A stretch of 64,000 nt of DNA. Source: Yeosuana marina. GTDB taxonomy: Bacteria > Bacteroidota > Bacteroidia > Flavobacteriales > Flavobacteriaceae. Each line of letters starts with the position of its first letter. Position 1 is the stretch's first letter. The stretch lies in assembly GCF_011762485.1 (NCBI RefSeq), contig NZ_JAAKGI010000007.1, positions 186,001 through 250,000 on the forward strand, written 5' to 3'. A program made the position numbers and the translations under genes. The notes under the pieces were generated by a model that saw only the letters and a list, made by a program, of their open reading frames with translations, was not told the DNA's origin and did no database searches. Of this stretch, positions 27,983-36,617 are shown one piece after another.

Positions 27983-28657
27983 ATGTCTTCAATACAAGAA
28001 AACCTAAAACATATAAAATCAACTTTACCAGAACATGTAACTCTTGTTGCTGTCTCAAAAACAAAGCCTATTTCAGATTTAATGGAAGCCTACAATGTTG
28101 GACAACGAATATTTGGAGAAAATAAAATTCAGGAAATGGCAGACAAATATGAAGCCATGCCGAAAGACATAGAGTGGCATATGATTGGGCATGTTCAAAA
28201 AAATAAGGTGAAATATATGGCTCCTTTTGTGTCTTTAATTCATGGTGTTGATGACATCAAACTTTTAAAAGAAATCAATAAACAAGCTTTAAAACACGAT
28301 AGAATCATTGATTGTTTGCTTCAAATAAAAATAGCTTCCGAAGACTCAAAATTTGGAATGACACCCGATGATGCTAGAGTATTGCTTGAATCTGAAACAC
28401 TTTCAGAATTAAAAAATATACGAATTATGGGTCTTATGGGAATGGCAACATTTACAGACGACACCTATCAAATAAAAAAAGAATTTAACGTTTTAAAACA
28501 TACATTTGACACCTTAAAACCACTTGAAATTTTTAACTTTAAGCCTAAAATTATTTCCATGGGTATGAGTGGTGATTATAAAATTGCTATTGATTGCGGA
28601 AGTACGATGGTACGTGTAGGAAGTAGTATTTTTGGAGAACGGAATTATAGTGGTTAG
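27983..28657 (+). CDS. YggS/PROSC-family pyridoxal-phosphate-binding protein
   Basis: A 224-residue PLP-binding protein. LVAVSKTKP near residue 22 carries the Schiff-base lysine. FGENKIQEM near 47, EWHMIGHVQKNK near 70, SKFGM near 121 and ISMGMSGDY with GSTMVRVGSSIFG at the C-terminus are all family marks. It buffers PLP homeostasis rather than catalysing a known reaction. It lies directly after DUF1015. Confidence 0.95.
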   Translation: MSSIQENLKHIKSTLPEHVTLVAVSKTKPISDLMEAYNVGQRIFGENKIQEMADKYEAMPKDIEWHMIGHVQKNKVKYMAPFVSLIHGVDDIKLLKEINKQALKHDRIIDCLLQIKIASEDSKFGMTPDDARVLLESETLSELKNIRIMGLMGMATFTDDTYQIKKEFNVLKHTFDTLKPLEIFNFKPKIISMGMSGDYKIAIDCGSTMVRVGSSIFGERNYSG

Positions 28658-28712
28658 TGGGCAGAGTTCAATTGGCACTGTTCGGTGTTTTTAGCCAATC
28701 AAAAAACGTTTT

Positions 28713-28736
28713 AACTTTATAACTATTTAACTTTAT
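28713..28736. repeat. Three 8-bp tandem units just before the DnaQ/GIY-YIG gene
   Basis: AACTTTAT, AACTATTT, AACTTTAT in tandem, ending 5 bp before the proposed ATT start at 28742. A similar 7-bp tract lies before serA. Confidence 0.6.
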
Positions 28737-28741
28737 ATCTT

Positions 28742-30106
28742 ATTTACGCAATATTAGACATAGAAACAACGGGCGGAAAGTATAATGAAGAGGGTATTAC
28801 TGAAATTGCTATCTACAAATACGATGGTCATCAGGTAGTTGACCAATTTATTAGTTTAGTAAATCCTGAAAGAGACATTCAACCATTTGTGGTAAATCTT
28901 ACAGGGATTAACAGTAATATGTTACGAAATGCGCCTAAGTTTTATGAAGTTGCTAAACGCATTGTTGAAATTACAGAAGATTGTATTCTTGTTGCCCACA
29001 ATGCTCAGTTTGATTACAGAATACTAGTTACTGAATTTAGACGCCTAGGGTTTGATTTCTCGCGAGAATCACTTTGTACCGTTCAATTAGCTAAAACGCT
29101 TATTCCAAATCAGCCTTCTTATAGCTTAGGCAAATTAGTGCGCTCATTAGGTATTCCGGTAACAGATAGACACCGAGCGTCTGGCGATGCCATTGCGACG
29201 GTTAAGTTATTCAAAATGTTATTGGATAAAGATTCCTCAAAAAAAATAATCCAAGAATCCATACGCAAGAATCCAAAATTACAATTAGAACCCAGACACA
29301 TTGATATTATTGAGCAATTACCTTCAATAACAGGTGTTTATTACATTCATAAATCCGATGGCGAAATTATTTATATTGGAAAAAGTAATAACATAAAGAA
29401 ACGCATCAATCAGCATTTTACCAATTCTAATCATAAATCAAAAAAAATCCAACTCAATGCTGCTGCTGTAACTTATGAAGCTACAGGTAGCGAATTAGTT
29501 GCTTTACTTAAAGAAAGTGAAGAAATAAAACGAAATAAGCCTATTTATAATCGTGCCCTAAGACGAACCGTTTTTACACATGCACTTTACAGCTTTGTTG
29601 ATGAGAATGATTATATCAATTTAAAAATTGATAAGGTTGACGGAAGAAAAAAACCTATCACAACCTTTAGTAACAGAGATAGTGGTAAAAGTTTTATTAA
29701 TAAAGCCGTTGAAGATTATAATTTATGTCAAAAATTAACGGGACTTTATAAAACTAAAACAAGTTGCTTTAACTATGATATTAAGGAGTGTCATGGCGCT
29801 TGCATTGGAAAAGAATCATCAGAAGATTACAACAAAAGAGTCATGTCCTTGATCAATAAAAATAGCTACAGACAAAAAAACATGGTTATTATTGATAGAG
29901 GTCGCGAGATTGACGAACGAAGTGCCATTTACATTGAAAATGGAGTTTTTAAAGGTATTGGCTTTTTTAATTTAAATTATCAAATTAATAATATTGATGT
30001 ATTAAAATCTTTTATTACTCCTATGGAAAATAATAGAGATACTCAACATATTATTCAAAGTTATATGAGACGAAATAAACGCCTTAAAGTATTACAATTT
30101 GATTAA
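28742..30106 (+). CDS. DnaQ-type exonuclease fused to a GIY-YIG (UvrC-N-like) nuclease; ATT start
   Basis: About 454 residues. The N-terminal DEDDh exonuclease shows DIETTGG (Asp6, Glu8), AHNAQFD (Asp near 91) and HRASGDA (His144, Asp149). A GIY-YIG domain starts near residue 198 (GVYYI ... YIGKSNNIKKRINQHF) as in UvrC and Cho. A Cys-rich segment follows (SCFNYDIKECHGAC near 305), also UvrC-like. Codons in frame back to the stop at 28712 contain no ATG, GTG or TTG before DIETTGG; the most likely start is ATT at 28742 (giving Met-Tyr-Ala-Ile-Leu-Asp). A GTG at 28889 would delete the first catalytic acid. Likely role: DNA repair or processing. The DUF3857 gene follows after 5 bp. Confidence 0.85.
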   Translation: MYAILDIETTGGKYNEEGITEIAIYKYDGHQVVDQFISLVNPERDIQPFVVNLTGINSNMLRNAPKFYEVAKRIVEITEDCILVAHNAQFDYRILVTEFRRLGFDFSRESLCTVQLAKTLIPNQPSYSLGKLVRSLGIPVTDRHRASGDAIATVKLFKMLLDKDSSKKIIQESIRKNPKLQLEPRHIDIIEQLPSITGVYYIHKSDGEIIYIGKSNNIKKRINQHFTNSNHKSKKIQLNAAAVTYEATGSELVALLKESEEIKRNKPIYNRALRRTVFTHALYSFVDENDYINLKIDKVDGRKKPITTFSNRDSGKSFINKAVEDYNLCQKLTGLYKTKTSCFNYDIKECHGACIGKESSEDYNKRVMSLINKNSYRQKNMVIIDRGREIDERSAIYIENGVFKGIGFFNLNYQINNIDVLKSFITPMENNRDTQHIIQSYMRRNKRLKVLQFD

Positions 30107-30111
30107 AACCC

Positions 30112-32073
30112 ATGAAAAGAATAATATTACCCCTGCTTTTTCTCATTATTAACCTAACAAGTTATTCTCAAGAAAATTATAGTTCCGAAAGTTATAGAGT
30201 TACTTTAAATGATATTTCTGCTAGAACTTTCGAAAAAGATTCAACTGCAAATGCTTTAGTTATTTATGAGCATGGCAACAGTTATGTTGATAAAAACGAC
30301 TATGATTTAAGAACAGAAGTGCAAAAAAAAATTAAAATACTAAATAGAGATGGGTTTGATAAAGCGAATATTACCATCTATTTATATAATAATGAAAGTC
30401 GAGAAGAAAAAATAAAAAAAATTATTGCGACTACCTATAATCTAGTTGATGGAAAAGTTATAAAAACACAATTAAAAGAATCGAATACATATAAAGAAAA
30501 GTATAATGAAAATTATACACTTGTAAAATTTGCGCTTCCCAACATCAAAACTGGCTCTGTAATTACCTATAGTTACACTATTATATCCCCTTTTATGTTT
30601 AACTATAAAAGCTGGAATTTTCAAGATGATATTCCCAAATTGCATAGTGAGTATGTAACTAGTATTCCAGCAAATTGGGATTATCATATTAAGTTAATTG
30701 GTAGTCAGAAACTTTCGGTTGCCGAATCAAAGCTTCAAAAAAATTGTTTGACTTCTTCTAATGGCGGAACAGCAGATTGCACGAATTCTACTTACGTCAT
30801 GAAAAACACACCTGCTTTTATAGAGGAGGATTATATGACAGCTAAAAGTAATTATTTGGCCAGAGTTGAATACGAACTTAAAACATTCCAAGATTTTCAA
30901 GGGATAGTTCACAACTATGCAAAAACATGGGAAACAGTTGATAAAGAATTAAAAGCAGAACCTAATATTGGTAGACAATTATCAAAATCTGTTAAAGCCG
31001 ATGAATTATTGAGCATCGACATTCTTAGTGAGCAGGACACCTTAAAAAAAGCAGAAGCCATTTATAAATATGTGCAAGAAAACTACGCTTGGAATAAAGA
31101 ATATAACATTTTCAAAGATGTTTCTGTTAAAGACTTAATAAAAAATAAATCTGGAAATGTTTCTTCCATCAATATTTTGTTGCACAATTTATTAGAGGAA
31201 AATGGAATTTTAGTAAAACCAATCTTATTATCCACCAGGGACAATGGGTTTGCAACAAAATTATTTCCCGTTATTTCAGAATTTAACTACTTAATTGTTC
31301 AAGCTACCATAAACAATAAAACGTATTTATTGGATGCAACAGACGATTACTTAAGTTTTGGCGAAATTCCCTTTAGATGTTTAAATCTATATGGGCGCTT
31401 ATTAGACTTTAAAAATGGTAGTGAATGGGTTGATATCGCTATCAATAAACCATCTAGCGTTTTTTTTAAAGCAGAAATAAATATAGATGAAAATCAAACT
31501 TTTATTGGTAAAGTTGACGCTAGACACACAGGATATTATGCTTTAAACGCAAGAAAGAGTTACTATTCAAACAGAGATGCCTACATAGAAAAACTGGAAA
31601 ACAATTCACCCTACATGGACATTTTTGATCATAATGTAACTAGTAATGATAAAACTAGCAAAGACTTTATAGAATCTTATAATATCGAGTATAATCCTGA
31701 AAATACAGGTGACAAGTTATATTTAAATCCCTTTTTTATTAAATTCTTTGATAAAAACCCATTTAAACTGCAAGAAAGAACTTATCCTATTGATTTTGGT
31801 TACAAAAAAACATATCTGTATTTGCTTAAGTTAAATTTAGGAAATTCTTATTCAGTTTTAGAACAACCTAAAGACTACTCCGTTGCGCTCCCTAATAATG
31901 CCGGACAAATTAATTTTTCTACCAAAATTTTAAATGACTCTGTAAACCTAATTATGAAAGTTGATTTTAAAGAACCTTTTTATACTGCAGAATATTATCC
32001 CTATTTAAAAGAATTTATGAACAAAATTGTTGATATTCAAAAAAATTCACTTATCCTTATTAAGAAGATTTAA
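30112..32073 (+). CDS. DUF3857 domain protein with transglutaminase-like core, secreted
   Basis: A 653-residue protein with an N-terminal signal peptide (residues 1-18, ending SYS). The first third resembles DUF3857 (EKKIKKIIATTYNLVDGKVIKTQ, LPNIKTGSVITYSYTI). A transglutaminase-like section follows (AEAIYKYVQENYAWN near 330; INILLHNLLEENGILVKPILLSTR in place of the usual Cys helix; YLLDATDDYLSFGEIP near 410). The usual catalytic Cys appears absent: the position normally filled by a Cys reads Ser/Asn, so it may be inactive. The family is frequent in Bacteroidota envelopes and has no agreed function. Confidence 0.85.
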   Translation: MKRIILPLLFLIINLTSYSQENYSSESYRVTLNDISARTFEKDSTANALVIYEHGNSYVDKNDYDLRTEVQKKIKILNRDGFDKANITIYLYNNESREEKIKKIIATTYNLVDGKVIKTQLKESNTYKEKYNENYTLVKFALPNIKTGSVITYSYTIISPFMFNYKSWNFQDDIPKLHSEYVTSIPANWDYHIKLIGSQKLSVAESKLQKNCLTSSNGGTADCTNSTYVMKNTPAFIEEDYMTAKSNYLARVEYELKTFQDFQGIVHNYAKTWETVDKELKAEPNIGRQLSKSVKADELLSIDILSEQDTLKKAEAIYKYVQENYAWNKEYNIFKDVSVKDLIKNKSGNVSSINILLHNLLEENGILVKPILLSTRDNGFATKLFPVISEFNYLIVQATINNKTYLLDATDDYLSFGEIPFRCLNLYGRLLDFKNGSEWVDIAINKPSSVFFKAEINIDENQTFIGKVDARHTGYYALNARKSYYSNRDAYIEKLENNSPYMDIFDHNVTSNDKTSKDFIESYNIEYNPENTGDKLYLNPFFIKFFDKNPFKLQERTYPIDFGYKKTYLYLLKLNLGNSYSVLEQPKDYSVALPNNAGQINFSTKILNDSVNLIMKVDFKEPFYTAEYYPYLKEFMNKIVDIQKNSLILIKKI

Positions 32074-32097
32074 TTTATCTTTTTTTATTTTTACTAA

Positions 32098-32949
32098 ATG
32101 AGCAATCTCGATAAAACCACCTGGAAAACAAAACTTCATGAAATTATTTATGAAGCTGATACACCTGCGGGTAAGTTATTTGATGTTGTATTGCTCATTA
32201 CCATTATTGCTAGCATTATTTTAGTTATGCTGGAAAGCGTTAAAAGTATTGATGCAAATTATCATAACATACTTAACATTTCAGAATGGATTATCACAAT
32301 CTTGTTTAGTTTGGAGTATATTGCTAGAATTATTACCGTAAAAAAACCTCTAAAATATATTTTTAGTTTTTATGGTGTTATCGATTTTTTATCAACAGTT
32401 CCTAAATATATATCATTAATTTTTGGTGGCGTACATGCTCTAGCGGCGTTACGTGCATTGCGCTTATTACGGGTTTTCAGAATTTTAAAATTAGCACGTT
32501 ATCTTGGCGCTTCTAATAATTTAATGTCAGCCTTGAAAGCTAGTCGAGCTAAAATATTTGTGTTTTTATTCGCTGTTCTTATCATGTCAATTATTTTCGG
32601 AACTATAATGTATCTGGTTGAAGGCGAAGAAAATGGATTTACAAATATCCCAAAAAGTGTCTATTGGTGTATCGTAACACTTACAACCGTAGGTTTTGGG
32701 GATATTGCTCCACAAACACCCTTAGGACAATTAATAGCCACTTGTATTATGATTTTGGGTTACGGTATTATTGCTGTTCCAACTGGTATTGTATCCGCAG
32801 AATATACCAGTCAAAGCAAAGCAAAACCAATTTTAGAAAAAGACTTAGTGAGTCTTAATACCCAATCGTGCCCTAGCTGTTCGGCAGAAAATCATAAGGA
32901 TAATGCTGAATTCTGTTATAATTGTGGTCATAAATTAAACCATGCATAA
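32098..32949 (+). CDS. Voltage-gated-type potassium channel with C-terminal zinc ribbon
   Basis: A 283-residue six-helix ion channel. S1-S3 lie in about residues 28-108. The S4-like helix has regularly spaced arginines (LRALRLLRVFRIL, 118-130). The pore carries the K+ selectivity filter TVGFGD (197-202). After S6 the cytoplasmic tail ends in a zinc ribbon with C258, C261, C273 and C276. The ribbon is unusual as a regulatory end on a Kv-type channel and might sense metal or redox, or just stabilise the tetramer (inference). It overlaps miaA by 8 bp. Confidence 0.9.
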   Translation: MSNLDKTTWKTKLHEIIYEADTPAGKLFDVVLLITIIASIILVMLESVKSIDANYHNILNISEWIITILFSLEYIARIITVKKPLKYIFSFYGVIDFLSTVPKYISLIFGGVHALAALRALRLLRVFRILKLARYLGASNNLMSALKASRAKIFVFLFAVLIMSIIFGTIMYLVEGEENGFTNIPKSVYWCIVTLTTVGFGDIAPQTPLGQLIATCIMILGYGIIAVPTGIVSAEYTSQSKAKPILEKDLVSLNTQSCPSCSAENHKDNAEFCYNCGHKLNHA

Positions 32950-33847
32950 CTATCTTATTTCTATTGTTGGACCAACAGCTATAGGTAAAACCACCTTGAG
33001 CATTAAATTGGCTAAGCATTTTAATACAGAGATTATCTCAGCAGACTCTAGACAGTTTTTTAAAGAAATGTCCATTGGTACAGCAGCTCCATCAAAAGAG
33101 GAATTAAAAGCCGCTAAACACCATTTTATCCATCATAAATCGATACAAGACCAGTATAATGTTGGGGAGTTTGAAAAAGAAGCCTTACAGACCTTAGAGT
33201 CTCTTTTTAAAACCAAAAATATTGTTATAATGGTTGGTGGCTCTGGCCTTTATGTGGATGCTGTTTCGAAAGGGTTAGATTATTTTCCTGATGTTGATAA
33301 TAGAATAAGAGACCAATTAAATGCTGATTTAGAATCAAAAGGACTTCCATTTTTACAGGAGCAACTAAAATTGTTAGATATTAAAAGTTATAACTCCATA
33401 GCTATTGATAATCCACATCGCGTCATTCGCGCTTTAGAAATTTGTATTGGTTCAGGAAATCCGTATTCCTCTTTTTTAAACAAAGACAAAACCAAACGAT
33501 CATTTAAAACGATTACTATTGGTTTAACTGCCGATAGAGACATCATTTATAACCGAATTAACGAACGCGTAGATATAATGATTAAGGATGGTTTACTTGA
33601 TGAAGTAAAAAATCTTATTCCTTATAAATCATTAAACGCTTTAAACACTGTTGGCTATAAAGAATTGTTTAATTATTTAGACGGTAATTGGACATTAGAT
33701 TTTGCCATTTCAGAAATTAAAAAAAATACACGACGTTTTGCAAAGCGCCAATTAACATGGTTTAGAAAAGATGACCGCATTTTATGGTTTGATTATGAAA
33801 CTCCTTTGGATACTATTATTGCTGAACTAAATAAAAAATTCAACTAG
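32942..33847 (+). CDS. miaA: tRNA dimethylallyltransferase
   Basis: A 301-residue enzyme. GPTAIGKTTLSIKLAKH (residues 10-26) is the P-loop, and SADSRQFFKEMSIGTAAPS follows. VGGSGLYVDAVSKGLD, NPHRVIRALEI and RRFAKRQLTWFRK near the C-terminus complete the MiaA pattern. It transfers a dimethylallyl group to A37 of tRNAs reading UNN codons. Length is normal. It starts 8 bp inside the channel gene, so the two are translationally linked. Confidence 0.96.
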   Translation: MHNYLISIVGPTAIGKTTLSIKLAKHFNTEIISADSRQFFKEMSIGTAAPSKEELKAAKHHFIHHKSIQDQYNVGEFEKEALQTLESLFKTKNIVIMVGGSGLYVDAVSKGLDYFPDVDNRIRDQLNADLESKGLPFLQEQLKLLDIKSYNSIAIDNPHRVIRALEICIGSGNPYSSFLNKDKTKRSFKTITIGLTADRDIIYNRINERVDIMIKDGLLDEVKNLIPYKSLNALNTVGYKELFNYLDGNWTLDFAISEIKKNTRRFAKRQLTWFRKDDRILWFDYETPLDTIIAELNKKFN

Positions 33848-33891
33848 CAATAATTCTGCTCTTCCTATTCTTTTAAGCTCTGAAATTTACT

Positions 33892-33899
33892 TAATTTTG
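33892..33899 (+). promoter_or_regulatory. Bacteroidota-type -7 box (TAATTTTG) before the TerC-family gene
   Basis: TAATTTTG fits TAnnTTTG, 24 bp before the ATG at 33924. Confidence 0.4.
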
Positions 33900-33923
33900 A
33901 CACATAAATTATAATATATTTCC

Positions 33924-34709
33924 ATGTTAGACTTTCTATTTACTAGTGATGCCATTATGGCGCTACTTACCTTAACGTTTTTAGAGATTATCTTAGGAAT
34001 TGACAATATTGTTTTTATCTCCATAGCCGCTAATAAATTACCAGAAAACCAGCGGAGTAAAGCCACTAACATAGGCCTTTTACTAGCCATGGTTCAACGT
34101 ATTATTTTATTGTTTTTTGTGTCATTTTTAGTGGGTTTAAAAGACCCTTTTTATACAATAGAATTCAGTTGGTTACATATTGCCATAAGTTGGCAATCTA
34201 TCATTTTATTCGGTGGTGGTTTGTTTTTAATTTATAAAAGTACTTCTGAAATTCATGAGAAAGTAGAATCTCCCAAACATGATGAAAATCAATTAAAAGG
34301 AAAAAAAATAAAAACCTTATCACAAGCCATTGTTCAAATTTTAATTATTGATTTTATTTTCTCCATAGATTCTATTTTAACTGCCGTTGGCATGACTAAC
34401 GGGTTACATGAAAATCATAATTACAATTTGGTTTTAATGATTATAGCCGTTGTAATTTCCATCGGAATTATGATTGGGTTTGTCAATCCTATTCGCAAGT
34501 TTATTGATGCGCATCCAAGTATGCAACTATTAGGTTTAGCCTTTTTAATTTTAATTGGATTTATGCTTATCACTGAAGCTGCTCATTTATCGCATACCAA
34601 ATTTTTTGGCAATGCAGTTGGTGCTATTCCTAAAGGCTACTTATACTTTGCTATTGCGTTCTCGCTTTTTGTAGAATTCTTAAGTTTTAAGGTGAATAAG
34701 AAAAAATAA
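33924..34709 (+). CDS. TerC-family integral membrane protein
   Basis: A 261-residue membrane protein with about seven hydrophobic segments. FLEIILGIDNIVFISIAANKLP near residue 21 (read as LEIILGIDN and VFISI) and IDFIFSIDSILTAVGMT near 147 are the paired, Asp-containing TerC motifs. The family includes tellurite-resistance TerC and Mn2+ exporters such as Alx/MeeY, so metal efflux, perhaps manganese, is a reasonable inference. No ter genes flank it. No signal for a yybP-ykoY riboswitch was recognised upstream. Confidence 0.9.
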   Translation: MLDFLFTSDAIMALLTLTFLEIILGIDNIVFISIAANKLPENQRSKATNIGLLLAMVQRIILLFFVSFLVGLKDPFYTIEFSWLHIAISWQSIILFGGGLFLIYKSTSEIHEKVESPKHDENQLKGKKIKTLSQAIVQILIIDFIFSIDSILTAVGMTNGLHENHNYNLVLMIIAVVISIGIMIGFVNPIRKFIDAHPSMQLLGLAFLILIGFMLITEAAHLSHTKFFGNAVGAIPKGYLYFAIAFSLFVEFLSFKVNKKK

Positions 34710-34991
34710 AATTTAATTAATTTTTGAAATTCACTAGAATTTTTTATTGATCATATTTTCTTTTTTTAGTCTCATTATTGTTATATGATGAGCGTAAACA
34801 AGAATAGCTACATTTAAAAAATCTTATCACTGTAACATTCTTTAAAAAAGGTTCTCTTTTTTCAATATAAATCTGAACACCTCTAATTACCTTTTTTTGT
34901 AAATTTATTAATATGTTATGCATAGTACTGTAACAAATTCAAAAGTTAGTCGTCTCTATATTATAAATCAAACCATTAAACTATAAAAATC
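34710..34991. other. Intergenic stretch after the TerC gene, no feature recognised
   Basis: AT-rich region between the TerC gene and the first small ORF. I find no strong hairpin, no clear TAnnTTTG box and no sigma-54 type GG...GC pair. A 10-codon ATG frame at 34785-34817 is too short to support. Any promoter for the exporter operon should lie here. Confidence 0.4.
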
Positions 34992-35078
34992 ATGAAAACA
35001 GTACACAATTATCAATTATCAGAGCATCCAAACAATTCAAAAAGCAACTATTGGAATACTAAAAGACGTTACAGATAG
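34992..35078 (+). CDS. Putative small ORF 1 (28 aa) ahead of the MacAB-type exporter
   Basis: ATG to TAG, 28 residues: polar and basic, beginning MKTVHNYQLSEHP and ending YWNTKRRYR. No signal peptide and no cysteine. The start follows an A-rich leader (CTATAAAAATC), the kind of initiation region used by neighbouring genes. It is 41 bp before small ORF 2. I do not recognise it. It might be a regulatory leader peptide, a peptide product or a chance frame; conservation would decide. Confidence 0.35.
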   Translation: MKTVHNYQLSEHPNNSKSNYWNTKRRYR

Positions 35079-35119
35079 TAACATCTAAAAATACCATCAA
35101 CAATCAAAAAACGAACATT

Positions 35120-35248
35120 ATGACAACTTTAATAGTAAACAATTCAAAAGAAAGTATCAAACATAGAAATTCAATGTATGTAGGATTTAGTAAAAGACTA
35201 CACTATTCAAATTTAGATAAATTTCAAACTAATTTTCATTCCGCATGA
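35120..35248 (+). CDS. Putative small ORF 2 (42 aa) ahead of the MacAB-type exporter
   Basis: ATG to TGA, 42 residues, basic and aromatic (MYVGFSKRLHYSNL in the middle). Its leader AAAAAACGAACATT is nearly the same as the leader of the downstream ABC ATPase gene (AAAAAACGAACAG at 36605), which supports real translation initiation. Its TGA overlaps the ATG of small ORF 3 (ATGA), a common sign of coupled translation. No known family recognised. Confidence 0.4.
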   Translation: MTTLIVNNSKESIKHRNSMYVGFSKRLHYSNLDKFQTNFHSA

Positions 35249-35310
35249 TATCTCTAATTATTACTCTAATAGCTTTTTTAATAAAAATTATTGAAGTCAT
35301 TTTATTTTAA
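35245..35310 (+). CDS. Putative small ORF 3 (21-aa hydrophobic peptide)
   Basis: ATG to TAA, 21 residues, almost entirely hydrophobic (starts MISLIITLIAFL, ends EVILF) with one Lys and one Glu in the middle: a single membrane helix. It starts in the ATGA overlap with small ORF 2 and ends 33 bp before the periplasmic adaptor gene. Size and composition recall small membrane regulators or type I toxins, but nothing specific is shown. Confidence 0.35.
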   Translation: MISLIITLIAFLIKIIEVILF

Positions 35311-35343
35311 AACAACCAAACCAAAAATCAAAACTAACATAAT

Positions 35344-36606
35344 ATGAACCAAACGGGAATGGATAAAAAAATTGAGAAAAAAACCTGGAGTCAGAAAAAA
35401 ATGTTAACACTAGCTGGTATCATATTTGTTCTGATTCTCTCTTTTTTCGGATTACAGGTATTTAACAAAAAAATATACAAAGTTGAGGCTTCAAAAATTT
35501 CTGTAAAAAAGGCTTTTGAAGGCGATTTTCAAGACGTTATCTTAATTGATGGAGACGTTGAACCTATCAATTTAGTTTTAGTCAATACACTAGAGGGTGG
35601 TACAGTAGACGAGGTCTTTATTGAAAATGGCGTAAACGTTGAAAAGGGCACTCCCCTTTTGCGTTTAAGTAATCCTTCTGCAACCTTAGGTTATATGAAT
35701 CAGGAAACAGCCATTGTAGAGCAAATAAACAACCTAAGAAGTTTAAAACTCTCGCTAGAAAAAGATCAACGAGATTTAAAAGAATCTTTAATTGATAGCG
35801 AAAACAGTCTAGCAGAAGTACAACGTAATTATAAAGTTGATTCTGTTTTATATTCAAAAGATATAATTGCCAGAAACGATTTTATTGAACGGCAAGAATC
35901 CTACAAGTACTTTAAGAACAAACGCGACTTTATGAAGACCAACGTTGTGAAAAGCACGCAGGATAATTTGGTGCAAATTGATCAGATTAACACCTCCATA
36001 TCATTGATGCAACGCAATTTAAATTTAATTCGCGAAAACATTGAAAAACTGTTGGTAAGAGCACCTATCTCGGGTATGCTCTCAAGTTTTGATCCAGATA
36101 TCGGAGAATCCTATAGTAAAAACCAGACGGTTGCTAAAATTGATGTGCAATCAGGATTTAAAGTGAAAGGGCTTGTAGACGAGTATTATTTAAGTTCCGT
36201 TAAACCTGGTCAACTAGCAAACTTTTCTTTTAATGGTGAACTTCTCAATTTAAAAGTGAACAAAGTGTTTCCTGAAGTAAAAAACAGAAAATTTGAAATA
36301 GAATTAGTATTTGAAAATGAGGTTCCTAAAGATATTACCATTGGGCAATCTGTTCAAGTTAGGCTAGAGCTTTCAAAATCTAAAAAATCAATCATGATTC
36401 CTCGAGGAAATTACTTTCAAGCTTCTGGTGGGCAATACGTCTTTGTCTTGGATGGCAAAGGAGAAGCTCATAAGCGTTATATAAAGTTAGGCAACCAAAA
36501 TCCTAGCTTTTACCAAGTTCTTGAAGGGCTTAGTGCCAATGAAGAATTTATCTCATCGTCTTATGACGACTTTAAAAATTATGAATCAATCAAAATTAAC
36601 CAATAA
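35344..36606 (+). CDS. HlyD/MacA-type periplasmic adaptor (membrane fusion) protein
   Basis: A 420-residue adaptor. One membrane helix (about 20-38) anchors it, with the rest in the periplasm. A barrel-sandwich half motif (EGGTVDEVFIENGVNVEKGTPLLRL near 88, quoted in part) precedes a long coiled-coil hairpin (about 120-240). The returning strand is LVRAPISGMLS near 238, followed by beta-barrel and membrane-proximal parts. Such adaptors link an ABC exporter to an outer-membrane channel. It is the first gene of a three-gene exporter operon, with 11 bp to the ATPase. Confidence 0.9.
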   Translation: MNQTGMDKKIEKKTWSQKKMLTLAGIIFVLILSFFGLQVFNKKIYKVEASKISVKKAFEGDFQDVILIDGDVEPINLVLVNTLEGGTVDEVFIENGVNVEKGTPLLRLSNPSATLGYMNQETAIVEQINNLRSLKLSLEKDQRDLKESLIDSENSLAEVQRNYKVDSVLYSKDIIARNDFIERQESYKYFKNKRDFMKTNVVKSTQDNLVQIDQINTSISLMQRNLNLIRENIEKLLVRAPISGMLSSFDPDIGESYSKNQTVAKIDVQSGFKVKGLVDEYYLSSVKPGQLANFSFNGELLNLKVNKVFPEVKNRKFEIELVFENEVPKDITIGQSVQVRLELSKSKKSIMIPRGNYFQASGGQYVFVLDGKGEAHKRYIKLGNQNPSFYQVLEGLSANEEFISSSYDDFKNYESIKINQ

Positions 36607-36617
36607 AAAACGAACAG

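Noticed and set aside
28889..30106. GTG 28889 as the start of the DnaQ/GIY-YIG nuclease
   Set aside because: It would remove DIETTGG and thus the first catalytic residues, while the upstream frame is open and conserved in character.
34785..34817. A 10-codon ATG frame before the small ORF trio
   Set aside because: Too short and without a leader pattern; expected by chance in AT-rich DNA.
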